64,000 nt of DNA from Actinomycetota bacterium (lineage in GTDB: Bacteria > Actinomycetota > Thermoleophilia > Solirubrobacterales > Solirubrobacteraceae). The notes below the pieces were generated by a model. The model saw nothing but the letters and a program-made list of their open reading frames with translations, did not search any database and had not been told where the DNA came from. Position numbers and translations under genes: made by a program. The stretch spans positions 186,001-250,000 of the forward strand of contig VAXW01000003.1 of assembly GCA_005884115.1 (NCBI GenBank). Direction: 5' to 3'. How positions within the stretch are numbered: position 1 is the stretch's first letter; every line of letters starts with the position of its first letter. Positions 25,288-34,309 of this stretch are shown one piece after another.

Positions 25288-26759
25288 CGCTCGTGCCGGG
25301 CCCTTCCAACGGATCTAAGGTCGCGGTGGCGCCGGCGCGCGCGTGCGCATATGCGGTTCTGCGCAGGGTGTTCGAGCAGGGGGCGTTCGCCGAGCGGGCG
25401 CTGCGTGCCGAGGCGCGATCGCTACCCGGGCGCGATCGCAGGCTGGCGACGCGGCTTGCCTACGGTGCGGTGCAGCGCAGGCGCACGCTCGATCACTTCG
25501 CCGAAGTGCTTTCAGAGCGCCCGACGGCTCGGCTCGAGGCGCCTGTGCTGGCGGCCTTGCGACTGGGGCTATATGAGCTCGTCTACCTGGCCGGCGCGCC
25601 CGATCGCGCGGTCGTCGCTGATGCCGTCGAGCTCGCGAAGGCGAGCTCGCGCGCGGGCCACGGGCTCGTCAATGCCGTGCTGCGCCGCGCGGCGCGAGAA
25701 GGCACCGACTCGCTTCTCCGCGGCCTCGCCGACGACACGCCGGAGCAGGCCGCTCTGAAGCACTCGCATCCCACGTGGGTGGCGCGGATGTGGTGGGAGC
25801 AGCTCGGAGCCGACGCGGCGAGAGCGCTCATGGACTACGACAACGAGCCATCGGAGCTCGCCCTGCGAGCGAACACGCTCGTGATGGACGCCAACGCCCT
25901 CGCTGAGAGGCTCACCGGCGATGCGAGCGGGTCGGCCGGCGAGGCGCCGGCCGCTTCGGGTATGCGCGGAACGCAGCGAGGCGTGAAGGTGCACCTCGAC
26001 GCCAAGATCCCTGAAGCTGTGATCGTGGAGGGGCCGTTCGACGTGCACGGTTCGCCGCTGTGGCGCACCGGCGCCTGCATCGCCCAGTCGCGCGCCTCGA
26101 TGCTGGCGGCACGGAGCGTGGCCCCACGCCCTGGGGAGCGAGTGCTCGACCTGTGCGCTGCGCCGGGAGGCAAGACCACGCATCTGTCCGCGCTCATGGA
26201 CGCCCGCGGGGAGGTTGTGGCCGTCGAGCGGGACCGCCGCCGGGCGGGCGAGCTGGCGAGCACACTCCGGCGGATGCACGCCGGGAACGTGAGGATCGAG
26301 CTGGCTGATGCTGCCGCGCCGCTTGCCGGCGAGGCGCCGTTCGATCGCGTGCTCGTCGATCCGCCGTGCTCGGGACTGGGTACGCTGCAGGCGCGCCCCG
26401 ACAAGCGCTGGCGAGTCACCGAAGAGGACGTCGAGGAGATGGCGCGCGCGCAGGCGGCGATCCTCGCCGCTGGCGCCGACGTCCTTCGTCCGGGTGGCGT
26501 GGTTGTCTACTCTACGTGCACGATCTCCGCGATCGAGAACGAGCGTGTGGTTGCGGCTTTCCTCGACTCCCACGATGACTTCACCCTCGACGATCTCGCG
26601 GCCGAGCTGCCCTCATACGCGCACTGGCCGCTCGCGCGCGAGGGAGGGTCCGGCGCGCCGGTGGCCGCGCGCTGCTCGAGCACGGGCTCCACGGTGCTGA
26701 CGCTGCCCCACCGCGACCGCACGGCGGGGTTCTTCATCGCCCGACTGCGAAAGGCCTGA
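25284..26759 (+). CDS. rsmB: 16S rRNA cytosine-C5 methyltransferase RsmB
   Basis: Has an N-terminal NusB-like domain (RACAYAVLRRVFEQGAFAER) and a SAM-dependent RNA m5C methyltransferase domain: LDLCAAPGGKTTHLSALM, C362 in DPPCSGLG, and the nucleophile C412 in YSTCTI. Modifies 16S rRNA C967. TTG 25284 overlaps the MocR stop; GTG 25293 is possible and starts are not decided. A variable insert near residues 215-235 separates the two domains. Confidence 0.92.
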   Translation: MTLVPGPSNGSKVAVAPARACAYAVLRRVFEQGAFAERALRAEARSLPGRDRRLATRLAYGAVQRRRTLDHFAEVLSERPTARLEAPVLAALRLGLYELVYLAGAPDRAVVADAVELAKASSRAGHGLVNAVLRRAAREGTDSLLRGLADDTPEQAALKHSHPTWVARMWWEQLGADAARALMDYDNEPSELALRANTLVMDANALAERLTGDASGSAGEAPAASGMRGTQRGVKVHLDAKIPEAVIVEGPFDVHGSPLWRTGACIAQSRASMLAARSVAPRPGERVLDLCAAPGGKTTHLSALMDARGEVVAVERDRRRAGELASTLRRMHAGNVRIELADAAAPLAGEAPFDRVLVDPPCSGLGTLQARPDKRWRVTEEDVEEMARAQAAILAAGADVLRPGGVVVYSTCTISAIENERVVAAFLDSHDDFTLDDLAAELPSYAHWPLAREGGSGAPVAARCSSTGSTVLTLPHRDRTAGFFIARLRKA

Positions 26760-26762
26760 GCG

Positions 26763-27011
26763 ATGGACGACAACGCCCACACGCCGCCGAGGGCGGCGAT
26801 CGACCCCAGCCGCGAGTGTCCGGACTGCCACGAGCCGTGGCTGCGCCCGGCGAATCTGCCGGGCCGCTACCGCTGCGTCTACTGCCTGCACCGCTTCGAG
26901 CTCGCGTCGGTGTGCCCCAACTGCGGCGAGCACTCGACGATCGTGAGGATGTCCTCGACCGCGATCCTCAAGTGCAACCACTGCGGCGAGTCGATGCTGC
27001 AGCCGATATGA
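26763..27011 (+). CDS. Small zinc-ribbon protein
   Basis: 82 residues with four CxxC knuckles (CPDC, CVYC, CPNC, CNHC), so it should bind two zinc ions in a double ribbon. No catalytic motif. It starts 3 bp after rsmB and its stop overlaps the rpe ATG, so it belongs to that operon. Its partner is unknown; a nucleic-acid or protein contact role is only a guess. Confidence 0.75.
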   Translation: MDDNAHTPPRAAIDPSRECPDCHEPWLRPANLPGRYRCVYCLHRFELASVCPNCGEHSTIVRMSSTAILKCNHCGESMLQPI

Positions 27012-27697
27012 CCTCGCGCGCGCAGCCTCTGCTGCGCGGCGTGCGTGTGGCGCCATCGATCCTCTCGGCCGACTTCAGCCGCCTCGGCGAAGAGGTCGCC
27101 GAGGTTCTCGACGCCGGCGCCAGGATCATCCACGTGGACGTGATGGACGGGCACTTCGTGCCGCCTATCACGGTAGGCCCGCTGGTCGTGGCGGGCATCG
27201 CCGAGCAGGTGCAGTCCGCGGGGGCGATGCTCGACGTCCACCTCATGATCGAGCGCCCGGAGCGCCACGTCGCCGAGTTCGTGAAGGCGGGCGCCGACTC
27301 GGTGACGGTTCATGCCGAGGCCACTCCTCATGTGGCCTACGCGGCGAGCATCGTGCGCGAGAGCGGCGCCTGCGTTGGCGCGGCGGTCAACCCCGGGACC
27401 CCGGTGGAGGCGCTCGCCGAGCTCGCCTCCTCGATCGACGTGGCGCTGTGCATGACCGTGAACCCGGGGTGGGGCGGTCAGCCGTTCATGGCGGGCTCGC
27501 CGCAGAAGGTGGCTCGACTGAGGGCGATCGTTGCTGATGAGGTGGCGCTCGAGGTGGACGGCGGCATCGACGTCGACACTGCGCCGCTGTGCCGCGCGTC
27601 GGGCGCGAGCGTTTTCGTGGCGGGCTCGGCGATCTTCGCGTCGGGTGAGCCCGGCGAGGCCTACCGGGCGATCGCGCGCTCGGTAGGCGCCGAGTGA
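27008..27697 (+). CDS. rpe: Ribulose-phosphate 3-epimerase
   Basis: Interconverts ribulose 5-P and xylulose 5-P. TIM-barrel with VAPSILSADFSRLGEE, HVDVMDGHFVPPITVGP, DVHLMIE, MTVNPGWGGQPF and EVDGGID, covering the metal ligands and catalytic aspartates. ATG 27008 overlaps the zinc-ribbon stop (ATGA). 229 residues. The last 37 bases overlap the 3' end of the convergent flippase gene. Confidence 0.95.
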   Translation: MTSRAQPLLRGVRVAPSILSADFSRLGEEVAEVLDAGARIIHVDVMDGHFVPPITVGPLVVAGIAEQVQSAGAMLDVHLMIERPERHVAEFVKAGADSVTVHAEATPHVAYAASIVRESGACVGAAVNPGTPVEALAELASSIDVALCMTVNPGWGGQPFMAGSPQKVARLRAIVADEVALEVDGGIDVDTAPLCRASGASVFVAGSAIFASGEPGEAYRAIARSVGAE

Positions 27698-29106
27698 GGG
27701 GCGGCGCGCGCGAGCGTGCGCGAGCCCTGTCTGTATAGCGCCCACAACAGCGCCGTCAAGAGCCCCGCGGCGCCTGCGTAGCCGAGCTCGGTGCGCGTGA
27801 GCTGGTCGGAGACGGCGGGTGTCAGCATCCAAGCCAGGAACACGGCCGCGGCCAGCATCCAGCAGACCGCCGCGGCCCGCGCACGATCGCGTGCGAGCGC
27901 CGCCTGGTTCAGGGCGCCGGAGGCCAGGTGCAATCCCATGCCTATGCCCACCGCGGCGAGCCCCGCGCGCCCGTAGGAGTAGTCCTGTCCGAAGAGATGG
28001 CGCATCACGTAGGGCCCTGCCGCGAGCAGCGCCAGCGAGACAGCGCAGGCGAAGGCAGCGATCGCCAGCAGCGTCACGCGGATGGCGCGCGCGAAGGCGT
28101 CGTGGCCCGCCGTCGCCTCCAGGCCTGTCAGGTGGGGCAGGAGCGAGGTCTGGATCGCCTGGAAGAGCTGCAGCGGGGCGCGCGCTATCAGCAGCACCTC
28201 GAACACGACGCCCACGAGGGCCTTGCTGGACGAGGTCGCAGCGACCGTGAGCACGGCGGCGTTCAGCAGCGTCTGCTCGGAGAGCATGATCCCTGATACC
28301 CAGCCGGCGAAGCCGGTGCCGCGCCGCAGCGAGAGCTGATCGTGGGCCGCTGCCTCCTGCACGGCCTCGGTGCCCGGCCCGGCGAGCGCCGCGTCCGCCT
28401 CGTCGGCGGTGATCGGGCCGGCCAGGGCCTCGTCGGCGGCTCGCGTCTGGAGTGGGCGCGCGCCGCCGTCGCGCCGCTCGCCCCCGCGCCGCGCGAAGGC
28501 CGCGGGCACGACCACTAGCGAGACGAGCGGCGCCGCCGCGATGCCCATGGCGACGGCGCTCTGGCCGCTCGCCAGGCCGACGGCGACGGCGAGCGCGAAG
28601 CACAGGCGCGAGAGCGACTCCATCAGCACGAGGCCGCCGTAGAGAGCGAAGTACTCGTGCCCCGCGAGCCACCCACGCGCGAAGTAGCTGGCGGCGTAGG
28701 CGAGCGTGCCCGCGACCAGCACGAAGTACAGCGCTTCGTAGCCATCGAAGACTTCGTCCGTCAGCTGACCGTGCAGGATCACGGCGCAGAGCAGGAACGC
28801 CAGCGCGAAGCCAGCCTGGATCGCGAGCGGGACCCGCAGCGGGTGCTCGCGATGGCCGCGCGCGCGACGCTCGGCGATCGTGCGCGAGAGCAGCTGTTCG
28901 ATCGGCCTGTAGATGACGGAGATGAGCACGAACATGACTGACCACAGCAGCGCGATCCGCGAGGTCGCCGCTTCTCCCAGCACATGGCTCGAGGTGGAGA
29001 AGTAGGCGAGCGTCAGCGCGCCAGTCGAGGCGATCCCGACGGAGAGGATGCGCGCGCCGCGCCCGTAGGAGCGAGCGCGCGATTGCGGGGCCCTAGAGGC
29101 GGACAA
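27661..29106 (-). CDS. Polysaccharide-biosynthesis/flippase-type membrane protein
   Basis: 481 residues with a dozen or so hydrophobic segments (for example ALYFVLVAGTLAYAASYFA, VAMGIAAAPLVSLVVVPAA, LAAVGIGMGLHLASGAL). The pattern fits the MOP superfamily Wzx-like flippases, which move lipid-linked sugars across the membrane; homology is by pattern only. A hydrophilic stretch near the middle is rich in Ala, Glu and Asp. TTG 29106 is the only reasonable start and overlaps the methyltransferase stop by 14 bases. Third gene of a minus-strand operon with a GT2 and a methyltransferase. Confidence 0.78.
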   Translation of the reverse strand: MSASRAPQSRARSYGRGARILSVGIASTGALTLAYFSTSSHVLGEAATSRIALLWSVMFVLISVIYRPIEQLLSRTIAERRARGHREHPLRVPLAIQAGFALAFLLCAVILHGQLTDEVFDGYEALYFVLVAGTLAYAASYFARGWLAGHEYFALYGGLVLMESLSRLCFALAVAVGLASGQSAVAMGIAAAPLVSLVVVPAAFARRGGERRDGGARPLQTRAADEALAGPITADEADAALAGPGTEAVQEAAAHDQLSLRRGTGFAGWVSGIMLSEQTLLNAAVLTVAATSSSKALVGVVFEVLLIARAPLQLFQAIQTSLLPHLTGLEATAGHDAFARAIRVTLLAIAAFACAVSLALLAAGPYVMRHLFGQDYSYGRAGLAAVGIGMGLHLASGALNQAALARDRARAAAVCWMLAAAVFLAWMLTPAVSDQLTRTELGYAGAAGLLTALLWALYRQGSRTLARAAPHSAPTERAIAR

Positions 29107-29719
29107 GCAGCATCGTCCACGGCAGCGGCGAGCGCACCTCGACCACGTCCCCGTAGCGCGAGAGCAGCCGCTGGAAGGAGCGCTTGGAGAAGTGGTTGAG
29201 ATGGCCCGGGGTGTTGCCCAACTGCCTGACGTATGCGCCGCGCGCGAGGTTGAGCGCGCGCCAGAGGGGCTCGCGCGGAACCGACACGAGCAGGTAACGC
29301 CGGGCGCAGCGTGCCATCTCCGCGAGCGTGCGCTCGGGCTGCGGTACGTGCTCGAGCACCTCGATCGCGCTCGCGAGGTCGAACTCGTTGGCGGCGAAGG
29401 GAAGGCTTTTGGCGTCCACGGCGCGGTACTCGAGGTTGGGCGCGCGCCGCGCCGACCACCCCGCCTGGAGCGACTCCTCCTGCAGGTCGATGCCGACGAC
29501 GCGCACGTCCTCGCCGAGCCGCATGGCCCAGCGGTGAACGAGCACGCCCTCGCCGCAGCCGACGTCGAGCAACGACGCCGGGTCGGCGCGGTCGAGCAGC
29601 TCATCCAGCGAGCGCTCGAAGGCGCTCATCAGGTGTCGCACGACCGGGTTGGAGGCGCCGTACTTGTCGTATGTGTTGCCTGTGACGATCCCGTCCTCGG
29701 ACAGCGTCACGCCGCTCAC
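29093..29719 (-). CDS. Class I SAM-dependent methyltransferase
   Basis: 208 residues with motif I LLDVGCGEGVLVHRWA, acidic loop VVGIDLQ and motif FDLASAIEVLEHVPQPERTLAEM. The residues around NTPGHLNHFSKRSFQRLLSRYG match UbiE/ sugar-type methyltransferases found in glycan clusters. Substrate unknown, possibly a lipid-linked glycan. GTG 29719 overlaps the GT2 stop (GTGA), and the 3' end overlaps the flippase start, so the three are translationally coupled. Confidence 0.85.
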   Translation of the reverse strand: MSGVTLSEDGIVTGNTYDKYGASNPVVRHLMSAFERSLDELLDRADPASLLDVGCGEGVLVHRWAMRLGEDVRVVGIDLQEESLQAGWSARRAPNLEYRAVDAKSLPFAANEFDLASAIEVLEHVPQPERTLAEMARCARRYLLVSVPREPLWRALNLARGAYVRQLGNTPGHLNHFSKRSFQRLLSRYGDVVEVRSPLPWTMLLVRL

Positions 29720-30741
29720 ATTCGCACCGCCTCCCGCGGACGTGCGGCGGCGGGCTCCGCGTCGGGCGGTTGGCCCGCTTCGTAGTGTGACGGCGCTACG
29801 CCGAGCTCGAGCTCGATTCGCCGCACGCGCTCGAACGTCTTCTGCGTCATCACCCGCTGCGCTGCCAGGAGGTCGCCGATCACCCCCAGCGCCCACAGCA
29901 CGACGGCGGCTATGAACAAAACCGCGCCCAGGATCAACGACTGCACGTGGCCCTTGCCGTTGCCAGCGAGATAGGCGACCGTGAAGCGGACCCATACGCC
30001 GATAGCGCCCAGCCCGATCAGGACCGACAGGCTCCAGAACACGCGCAGGGGCTCGTACTGGGCGTAGATGCGAAAGATCGACAACGCGTTGCGGCGGACG
30101 TAGGCGCCCATCGAAGGGAACAGGCGCGACTCGCGCGTCTTGGTGTTGGTGCGCACGGGCACGTGGTCGATCGCGACGAGCAGCTTTCCGGCCTGGATGA
30201 TCGTCTCCAGCGTGTAGGTGAACTTCGAGACGACGAGCATCTGGATCGCGGCCTCGCGGTTGTACGCGCGGAATCCCGAGGTCGTGTCGGGCACCGACGT
30301 CGACGAAGCCTGGCGCACGACCCACGAGCCGAGCCGTTGGAGCGCCTTCTTCAGGGGCGAGAAATGCACCACGTCGCCCACCTCGCGGTCGCCGATGACC
30401 ATGTCGGCCCGCCCTTCCAGGATCGGGCGCACGAGCCGTGCGACGTCGGGGCCGTAGTACTGGTTGTCGGCGTCGGTGTTGACGATCACGTCGGCGCCGA
30501 GCTTCAGCGCAGTGTCGATCCCCGCCTGAAATCCGGTCGCGAGGCCCTTGTTGTTGGTGAGTCGCACGAAGTGGTCGACTCCGTGTGCGCGCGCGATCTC
30601 GACGGTGTCATCGGTGGAGCCATCGTCGACCACGAGCCACTCGACGACCTCGAAGCCCTCGACCTCTCGCGGAAGGTCGGCGAGCGTCCGCGGAAGCTGG
30701 TCGGCCTCGTTGAAGCAGGGGATCTGGATGATGAGCTTCAT
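29716..30741 (-). CDS. Family 2 glycosyltransferase, polyprenyl-phosphate sugar synthase type
   Basis: GT-A fold enzyme of 341 residues: PCFNEADQLPRTL, VVDDGSTDDTVEIA, and the metal-binding DADNQY, followed by a C-terminal membrane part with two predicted helices (FWSLSVLIGLGAIGVWV, LILGAVLFIAAVVLWALG). This layout matches DPM1/ArnC-like synthases that make polyprenyl-phosphate-linked sugars. The product could feed the two GT-C enzymes encoded divergently next door (inference). ATG 30741 chosen for the conserved MKLIIQIPCFNE. Confidence 0.88.
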   Translation of the reverse strand: MKLIIQIPCFNEADQLPRTLADLPREVEGFEVVEWLVVDDGSTDDTVEIARAHGVDHFVRLTNNKGLATGFQAGIDTALKLGADVIVNTDADNQYYGPDVARLVRPILEGRADMVIGDREVGDVVHFSPLKKALQRLGSWVVRQASSTSVPDTTSGFRAYNREAAIQMLVVSKFTYTLETIIQAGKLLVAIDHVPVRTNTKTRESRLFPSMGAYVRRNALSIFRIYAQYEPLRVFWSLSVLIGLGAIGVWVRFTVAYLAGNGKGHVQSLILGAVLFIAAVVLWALGVIGDLLAAQRVMTQKTFERVRRIELELGVAPSHYEAGQPPDAEPAAARPREAVRM

Positions 30742-30859
30742 CGCCGGCGATTGCCTAGACTGCGCCTCCGGCAGTATCCCAAAGCGCACGCCGCGATCCT
30801 GGCGGAAAGCGCGGACGGCGCGGACGGCGCCGATGCCGTCCGCAGACGGCCGAGTCTCG

Positions 30860-32392
30860 ATGCAAAGCGCGACGCTCACCCGGGCGGCACCGGGCCCGAT
30901 TCGGCTGGCGCGGCTGCGCGGCGTCTCGCCGGGCAGGTGGGCCGCCCTCGCCCTGGCGGCGATGTGCGTGCTGGCGCTGGTCGGCTACTTCGTCTACCCG
31001 ACCTATCCCACCTACGACTCCTTCTACGCGCTGCTCTGGGGCCGCGACGTGCTGCATCTGCACCTGCCCGACTTTCGCGTCTACCGCGGCCCCACCGAGC
31101 ACCCGCTTGCGATCGCGTTCGGGGCGCTGTGCTCGATCTTCGGCCAAGGCGGCGCCCGCCTGATGGTGCTCGGCTCGATCGCCTCGTTCGTCGCGGCGGT
31201 CTCTGGCCTGTACCGGCTCGGCTCCCTGTGCTTCGGACGGGTGGTCGGCGTCGCCGCCGCGCTGCTGCTGCTGAGCCGCTTCTTTCTCGAGAACCTCGCG
31301 GCGCAGGGCTACCTCGACATCTCCTACATCGCACTGGTGGTGTGGGCCGTGGTGCTCGAGGTGGAACGCCGCCGCCGTGGCGGGCCAGTGCTCGTCGTGC
31401 TCGCTGCGGCCGGCCTGCTGCGACCCGAGGCCTGGGTGCTGAGCGGCTGCTACTGGCTCTGGTGTTGCTTCGGGGGGCAGGCGCGCGAGCGCTCACGCGC
31501 TGGGCGCATCAGGCTCCTCGCGCTGGCGGCGATCGCGCCGCTGGGCTGGCTTCTCGTGGATCTCGTCGTTACCGGCAACCCCCTGTACTCGCTCAACTCG
31601 ACGGCCGGTCTGGCCCAGGAACTCGAACGCACGCAGGGACTCGCCAACGTCGTCGCGTCGGTGTGGACGTTCGGTGTTCGCATCGACAAGCTGCCCGTGA
31701 TCCTCGGCGCGCTCGCCGGGTGCGGGCTCTCGATCTGGCTCGCTCCTCGCCGGGCGCTCGCGCCCCTGGCCGCGCTGCTCGCACTGATCGGCGCGTTCGT
31801 CCTCGAGGGCGCCGCCGGCGCGTCGGTGATCGACCGCTACCTGCTCGGCGCGGCCACGCTGATGCTCCTCTTCTGCGCCGTCGCGGTCGGCGGCTGGTCG
31901 ATGCTGGAGGCGGGCTCGCTGCTGCGGCGCGCTTGGATCCTCGCTGCCGCGGCACTGCTGGCCTACGGCGTCTCGACGGCTGCCTCGACGGTCAGCCTCT
32001 CGACGCTGCGCACCACGCTCGCGTATCACGAGGACTTCCATAAGGGGCTTGCCGTCGCGCTCGCCAACCCCTCGGTGCGTGCCCAGCTGCACCGCTGCCC
32101 GCTACTGTCGCTGCCCAACAACAAGCTGATCCCGGACGCGCGCTGGATCCTCGGCAGCGTCGATCAGCACGACATCGTCGCCCGCAGCCAGGCACGCGCC
32201 GACGTGGGCAAGCACTCGCATGCGCTCGAGCACCGGCTGGCGCGCGGAAGCGTGGCCGTCTATCCGCTCGGCAGCGCGGTCTTCTACGTGGCGATCGTCG
32301 ATGTCGGCGACGATCCGCGCGACCAGATCCCACAGCACGGATTCCAGCGCATCTTCACGAGTCGCTACTACGCCGTCTATGGCAACTGCTGA
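30860..32392 (+). CDS. GT-C family membrane glycosyltransferase 1
   Basis: 510-residue multispanning protein. The first external loop contains PTYPTYDSFYALLWGRD, with an acidic residue at the position where GT39/GT83-type enzymes carry their catalytic Asp; at least nine further hydrophobic segments follow, then a roughly 100-residue soluble C-terminal domain. Such enzymes use polyprenyl-phosphate sugars on the outer face of the membrane. ATG 30860 is the first good start in the 118-bp divergent gap from the GT2 gene; a TAGACT at 30756 is a possible -10. Confidence 0.75.
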   Translation: MQSATLTRAAPGPIRLARLRGVSPGRWAALALAAMCVLALVGYFVYPTYPTYDSFYALLWGRDVLHLHLPDFRVYRGPTEHPLAIAFGALCSIFGQGGARLMVLGSIASFVAAVSGLYRLGSLCFGRVVGVAAALLLLSRFFLENLAAQGYLDISYIALVVWAVVLEVERRRRGGPVLVVLAAAGLLRPEAWVLSGCYWLWCCFGGQARERSRAGRIRLLALAAIAPLGWLLVDLVVTGNPLYSLNSTAGLAQELERTQGLANVVASVWTFGVRIDKLPVILGALAGCGLSIWLAPRRALAPLAALLALIGAFVLEGAAGASVIDRYLLGAATLMLLFCAVAVGGWSMLEAGSLLRRAWILAAAALLAYGVSTAASTVSLSTLRTTLAYHEDFHKGLAVALANPSVRAQLHRCPLLSLPNNKLIPDARWILGSVDQHDIVARSQARADVGKHSHALEHRLARGSVAVYPLGSAVFYVAIVDVGDDPRDQIPQHGFQRIFTSRYYAVYGNC

Positions 32393-34289
32393 TCTGCCCC
32401 GGCGCTGGGCGTGGCCGGGGCTAGCGGTGGTGATCGCCGGCGGTGCCGGCCTGCGGCTATGGGGGCTCCGCCAGGGGCTGCCGTACGTATTCAACACCGA
32501 CGAGGGCGACCACTTCGTGCCACACGCGGTCGCCATGTTCGGACACAGCCTGAACCCGCACTACTTCGCCAACCCGCCGGCGTTCACCTACGTGCTGCAC
32601 TTCCTGTTCGCGATCGCCTACGGCGGCACCGCTGGCGTGCGGCACGCCTACGCGCTGCATCCCGACCACCTGTATGCGCTCGCTCGCGCCACGGCGGCCG
32701 CGCTCGGGGCGATCGCGATCTGGCTCCTGTACGCGACCGGCGCGCGCCTGTTCTCGCGCACGGTCGGGCTGCTCGCGGCGGCGCTCGAGGCGGTGGCCTT
32801 CCTGCCCGTCTTCTACTCGCACCTCGCGCTCAACGACGTGCCTACGCTGGCCCCGCTCACGGCGTCGCTGCTGGGGACGGCCGGGGTCCTTCGCTTCGGG
32901 CGTAAGCGCGACTACGCGCTTGCAGGCGCGGGACTTGGGCTGGCGTGCGCGAGCAAGTACACGGCCGGGATCGCGCTCGTCCCGCTGCTCGCCGCCGTCA
33001 CGGCGCGCCTCGCGCGCGCCCGCTCCAGTCCAGCGGGCAACCCTGCCGCGGCGGGCACAGCCGCAAGCGCGCTCGCCGGCCTGTGCCTGAGTGGCGCGAT
33101 CGCGCTGGCCGCGTTTGTGATCGCCAACCCCTATGCGCTGCTCGACTTCGACAGCTTCCACGCCGAACTCGCCCACCAGTCGGCGCTGTCCTCAGAAGCG
33201 CAGGGCAAGCTCGGCGCGCCGAGGCACGGCGGCCTCCTCTACTACATGTGGTCGCTGACGTGGGGTCTCGGCTGGTTGCCGTCCCTGGCCGCCCTGGGCG
33301 GAGCGTGCACGGTGTGGTTCGCAGGGCGGGCCCGCTCGCGACGTCGCCCGGCGCCCGAGGTCGGCCGCCACGCGGCGGCGGGCGGCGGTCCGCAGCGGGG
33401 CGGCGCGAGTGGCACGAGCGGCGTGGAGCTCGGCCTCCTGCTCGTGCCGGCGCCGCTTCTCTTTCTTGCCTTCATGGGCGCCCAGGGGCGCTACTTCGGG
33501 CGGTGGCTTCTGCCGATCTTCCCGTCGCTGTGCCTGCTCGCCGCGTTCTTCATCGCGTTCGCGGGCGAGGGCCTCGCGCGCCGCTCCCAGCTGGCGCTCG
33601 TGGCGCTCCGCGCCCGGCGCCGGCGAGTGCCGGCCACGCCGGAGCCTCGCGCACGAGCCCCGCGTGCGATCGTCGCCGCGGCCGTCGCGCTGCTCGCCGC
33701 CGGCGCGCTCGCGCAGGGCGTCCTCTACAGCGTGCACGCGGGACTCGTGCTCTCGCGACCGGATACGCGCAACATCGCCCGCGCTTGGATGCTCGCGCAC
33801 ATTCCCGCCCGCACGCGAATCGTGGTGGAGCCGATCGCCCCTGACGACTGGGCCCGCGAAGGGCCTGCGGCCGGCTCGCGCTCGAGCCGCTATCGCTGGC
33901 TGAAGTATCCGTCGATGCGCTCGCGCATCACGCGCGCGGGCACGCTCGCGCCCGCGGCGGTCCGCGTGGGGATTGAGGAATACGAGCGCACGCTGAGTCC
34001 CGCGCTGATCGGCTACTACACCCGGCACTCCTACTGCTGGCTGATCAGCGGCTCGACGCAGTCGGGGCGCGCCTTCGCCGACCCCGCGGCGGTGCCGCTC
34101 GCGATCGCCTACTACCGGGCGCTGTGGCGCTATGCGCAGCTGGCGTATGGGGTATCCCCGTACTTCCGCGGGCGCGCGGCCGTGGCCTTCGGGTTCGATT
34201 GGAGCTTCGACTACTACCCTCTGGCCTACGCTCGGCCCGGGCCGGAAGTGCGGGTATATCGCCTGCACGGCGCTCGATGTGGGCTCTGA
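32379..34289 (+). CDS. GT-C (GT39/ArnT-like) membrane glycosyltransferase 2
   Basis: 636 residues. Right after the first membrane helix is LRQGLPYVFNTDEGDHFVPHA, whose Asp-Glu pair fits the DE motif of protein O-mannosyltransferase/ArnT enzymes. Many hydrophobic segments and a long C-terminal exterior domain (IPARTRIVVEPIAPDDW onward) follow. ATG 32379 overlaps the preceding gene by 14 bases, so both GT-C genes are coupled. The acceptor (protein, lipid or polysaccharide) is unknown. Confidence 0.82.
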   Translation: MATADLPRRWAWPGLAVVIAGGAGLRLWGLRQGLPYVFNTDEGDHFVPHAVAMFGHSLNPHYFANPPAFTYVLHFLFAIAYGGTAGVRHAYALHPDHLYALARATAAALGAIAIWLLYATGARLFSRTVGLLAAALEAVAFLPVFYSHLALNDVPTLAPLTASLLGTAGVLRFGRKRDYALAGAGLGLACASKYTAGIALVPLLAAVTARLARARSSPAGNPAAAGTAASALAGLCLSGAIALAAFVIANPYALLDFDSFHAELAHQSALSSEAQGKLGAPRHGGLLYYMWSLTWGLGWLPSLAALGGACTVWFAGRARSRRRPAPEVGRHAAAGGGPQRGGASGTSGVELGLLLVPAPLLFLAFMGAQGRYFGRWLLPIFPSLCLLAAFFIAFAGEGLARRSQLALVALRARRRRVPATPEPRARAPRAIVAAAVALLAAGALAQGVLYSVHAGLVLSRPDTRNIARAWMLAHIPARTRIVVEPIAPDDWAREGPAAGSRSSRYRWLKYPSMRSRITRAGTLAPAAVRVGIEEYERTLSPALIGYYTRHSYCWLISGSTQSGRAFADPAAVPLAIAYYRALWRYAQLAYGVSPYFRGRAAVAFGFDWSFDYYPLAYARPGPEVRVYRLHGARCGL

Positions 34290-34297
34290 GCAGGGGA

Positions 34298-34303
34298 TAT
34301 CCT
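34298..34303 (+). promoter_or_regulatory. Putative -10 box (TATCCT) before ribD
   Basis: TATCCT ends 6 bases before ATG 34310. It excludes an FMN riboswitch here, since only 20 bp separate ribD from the upstream gene, and supports a leaderless rib transcript. Confidence 0.5.
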
Positions 34304-34309
34304 GGGCGC

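Noticed and set aside
34290-34309. FMN riboswitch upstream of ribD
   Set aside because: Only 20 bp between genes, and a promoter box fits there.
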